From: Methanobacteriota archaeon
GTDB lineage: Archaea; Halobacteriota; Methanomicrobia; Methanomicrobiales; Methanomicrobiaceae
Assembly (NCBI GenBank): GCA_016841665.1
Contig: JAENYT010000015.1
Location: 1-35,684, forward strand
DNA length: 35,684 nt
Reading direction: 5' to 3'
Translations under genes and position numbers: made by a program
Notes under the pieces: model-generated
What the model was told of the DNA's origin: nothing
Databases searched by the model: none
The model's input: only the letters and a program-made list of their open reading frames with translations
Shown: positions 35,038 to 35,684 of the stretch, one piece after another
Numbering within the stretch: the stretch's first letter is position 1
Layout of the letters: every line of letters starts with the position of its first letter

Positions 35038-35179
35038 AGGAGAACACTGGCCACGGCTCGGGTGTTTGCCATCGCTGCGCAGGGTCTGTTTCCCCGCCAG
35101 CAGATCGCAGGCGCCACGCATTGTCACGATGAAAATACTAAACGTGGAGAACCGGCTATAGACAGGTGAAGTGATACGT

Positions 35180-35684
35180 ATGAAAATTGCGGTAGCGAGT
35201 TCTGGACCGGGAGGGCTTGATGATATAGTGTCCCCGGTGTTCGGGCGGTGCCCCACCTTCACCATCGTCGATGTGCAGGGGAATGAAATCGTCGGGACCA
35301 GCGTAATGGAGAATCCCGCCATGAACGCTCCGGGAGGGGCCGGGATCCAGATAGCGAATACGCTCATCAGGGAAGGTGTCAATGCGGTGATTGCCGGCAA
35401 TTTCGGCCCCAATGCAACCCCGATATTCGTCAATCAAGGGGTCGACATGATCCCGCTGCAGAACATCTCTGTCCGGGACGCGGTGATGAAATACCTCAAC
35501 AGGGAGATCACCTCCGTCCAGGCACCGCCCGGCGCAGGCCCTGCACCCGGCATGGGCCGCGGTCTGGGCCGGGGCATGGGCTCGGGAATAGGCATGGGCC
35601 GACGCTGGGGCGGCGGCGGAATGCGCCAGATGCCCGTGTACCCGCAGGGCGGAGAGGGACGGTTTGTGTGCCCCTCCTGCGGCT
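35180..35684 (+). CDS. NifX/NifB-C-like dinitrogenase cofactor family protein (3' truncated)
   Basis: The frame starts at ATG 35180 (MKIAVASSGPGGLDDIVSPV) and remains open to the window end, so it is partial (168 residues). AGGTGA at 35164-35169 lies about 10 bases before it. Residues 1-105 look like the RNase H-like fold of the MTH1175/NifX/NafY family: FGRCPTFTIVD, NPAMNAPGGAGIQIANTLI, VNAVIAGNFGPNATPIF. Then a Pro/Gly/Met-rich linker (GMGRGLGRGMGSGIGMGRR) leads to RFVCPSCG, the beginning of a zinc-ribbon-like motif. Related methanogen proteins may handle iron-sulfur or metal clusters; a direct role in nitrogenase is not shown. AT-rich GAAAATACTA near 35131 could be its promoter. Confidence 0.82.
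   Translation, partial: MKIAVASSGPGGLDDIVSPVFGRCPTFTIVDVQGNEIVGTSVMENPAMNAPGGAGIQIANTLIREGVNAVIAGNFGPNATPIFVNQGVDMIPLQNISVRDAVMKYLNREITSVQAPPGAGPAPGMGRGLGRGMGSGIGMGRRWGGGGMRQMPVYPQGGEGRFVCPSCG

Overview
The window looks like a chromosomal segment of a GC-rich methanogenic euryarchaeon, most likely a member of the Methanomicrobiales. This is inferred from the archaeal gene set (topoisomerase VI A and B, an archaeal NMN adenylyltransferase, an archaeal YchF-type GTPase), from TATA-like promoters and many overlapping genes, and from small methanogen-type proteins without bacterial counterparts that I recognise. No rRNA, tRNA or CRISPR array was seen.

Layout. Positions 1-8467 are GC-rich housekeeping DNA: the tail of a YchF-like GTPase, two small unknown proteins, a coiled-coil protein, a divergent larB-nadM pair, and the operon small membrane protein - hisS - top6B - top6A. 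From 8673 to 33728 the window is one large surface-glycan locus. Its outer parts are GC-rich: two GT2 glycosyltransferases, a GT4 / methyltransferase / Wzx-type flippase operon on the left, and galU, ugd, manC and a galE-like epimerase on the right. Its centre (about 14.18-27.36 kb) is strikingly AT-rich and holds an acyltransferase, two TagB/TagF-like GT-B proteins, two GT4 and one GT2 enzymes, two methyltransferases, a NeuB-type synthase and a NeuA-HAD fusion. From 33819 to the end the sequence is GC-rich again, with two overlapping small unknown genes and the start of a NifX-like protein.

How the genes may work together. GalU and Ugd would supply UDP-glucose and UDP-glucuronate, ManC would supply GDP-mannose (and Man-6-P), and the GalE-like enzyme would supply C4-epimerised UDP-sugars. 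NeuB and NeuA-HAD would make a CMP-activated nonulosonic acid (sialic acid-like). The glycosyl-, acyl- and methyltransferases would assemble and decorate the chain. Export could use the Wzm/Wzt ABC transporter, whose genes head the 28860-20657 operon, or the flippase at 12639-14114.

Most notable points: (1) base composition breaks inside wzt at the end of the ATPase domain, so the substrate-recognition domain appears to have been exchanged together with the downstream glycan genes; (2) the NeuB homologue lacks the C-terminal SAF domain and NeuA is fused to a KdsC-like phosphatase with no NeuC in sight, which fits a 9-phosphate or KDN-type route; (3) a complete 1009-bp insertion sequence with an exact 8-bp target duplication encodes a transposase with no stop codon inside the element; (4) larB and nadM overlap, linking nickel-pincer cofactor synthesis with pyridine nucleotide supply.
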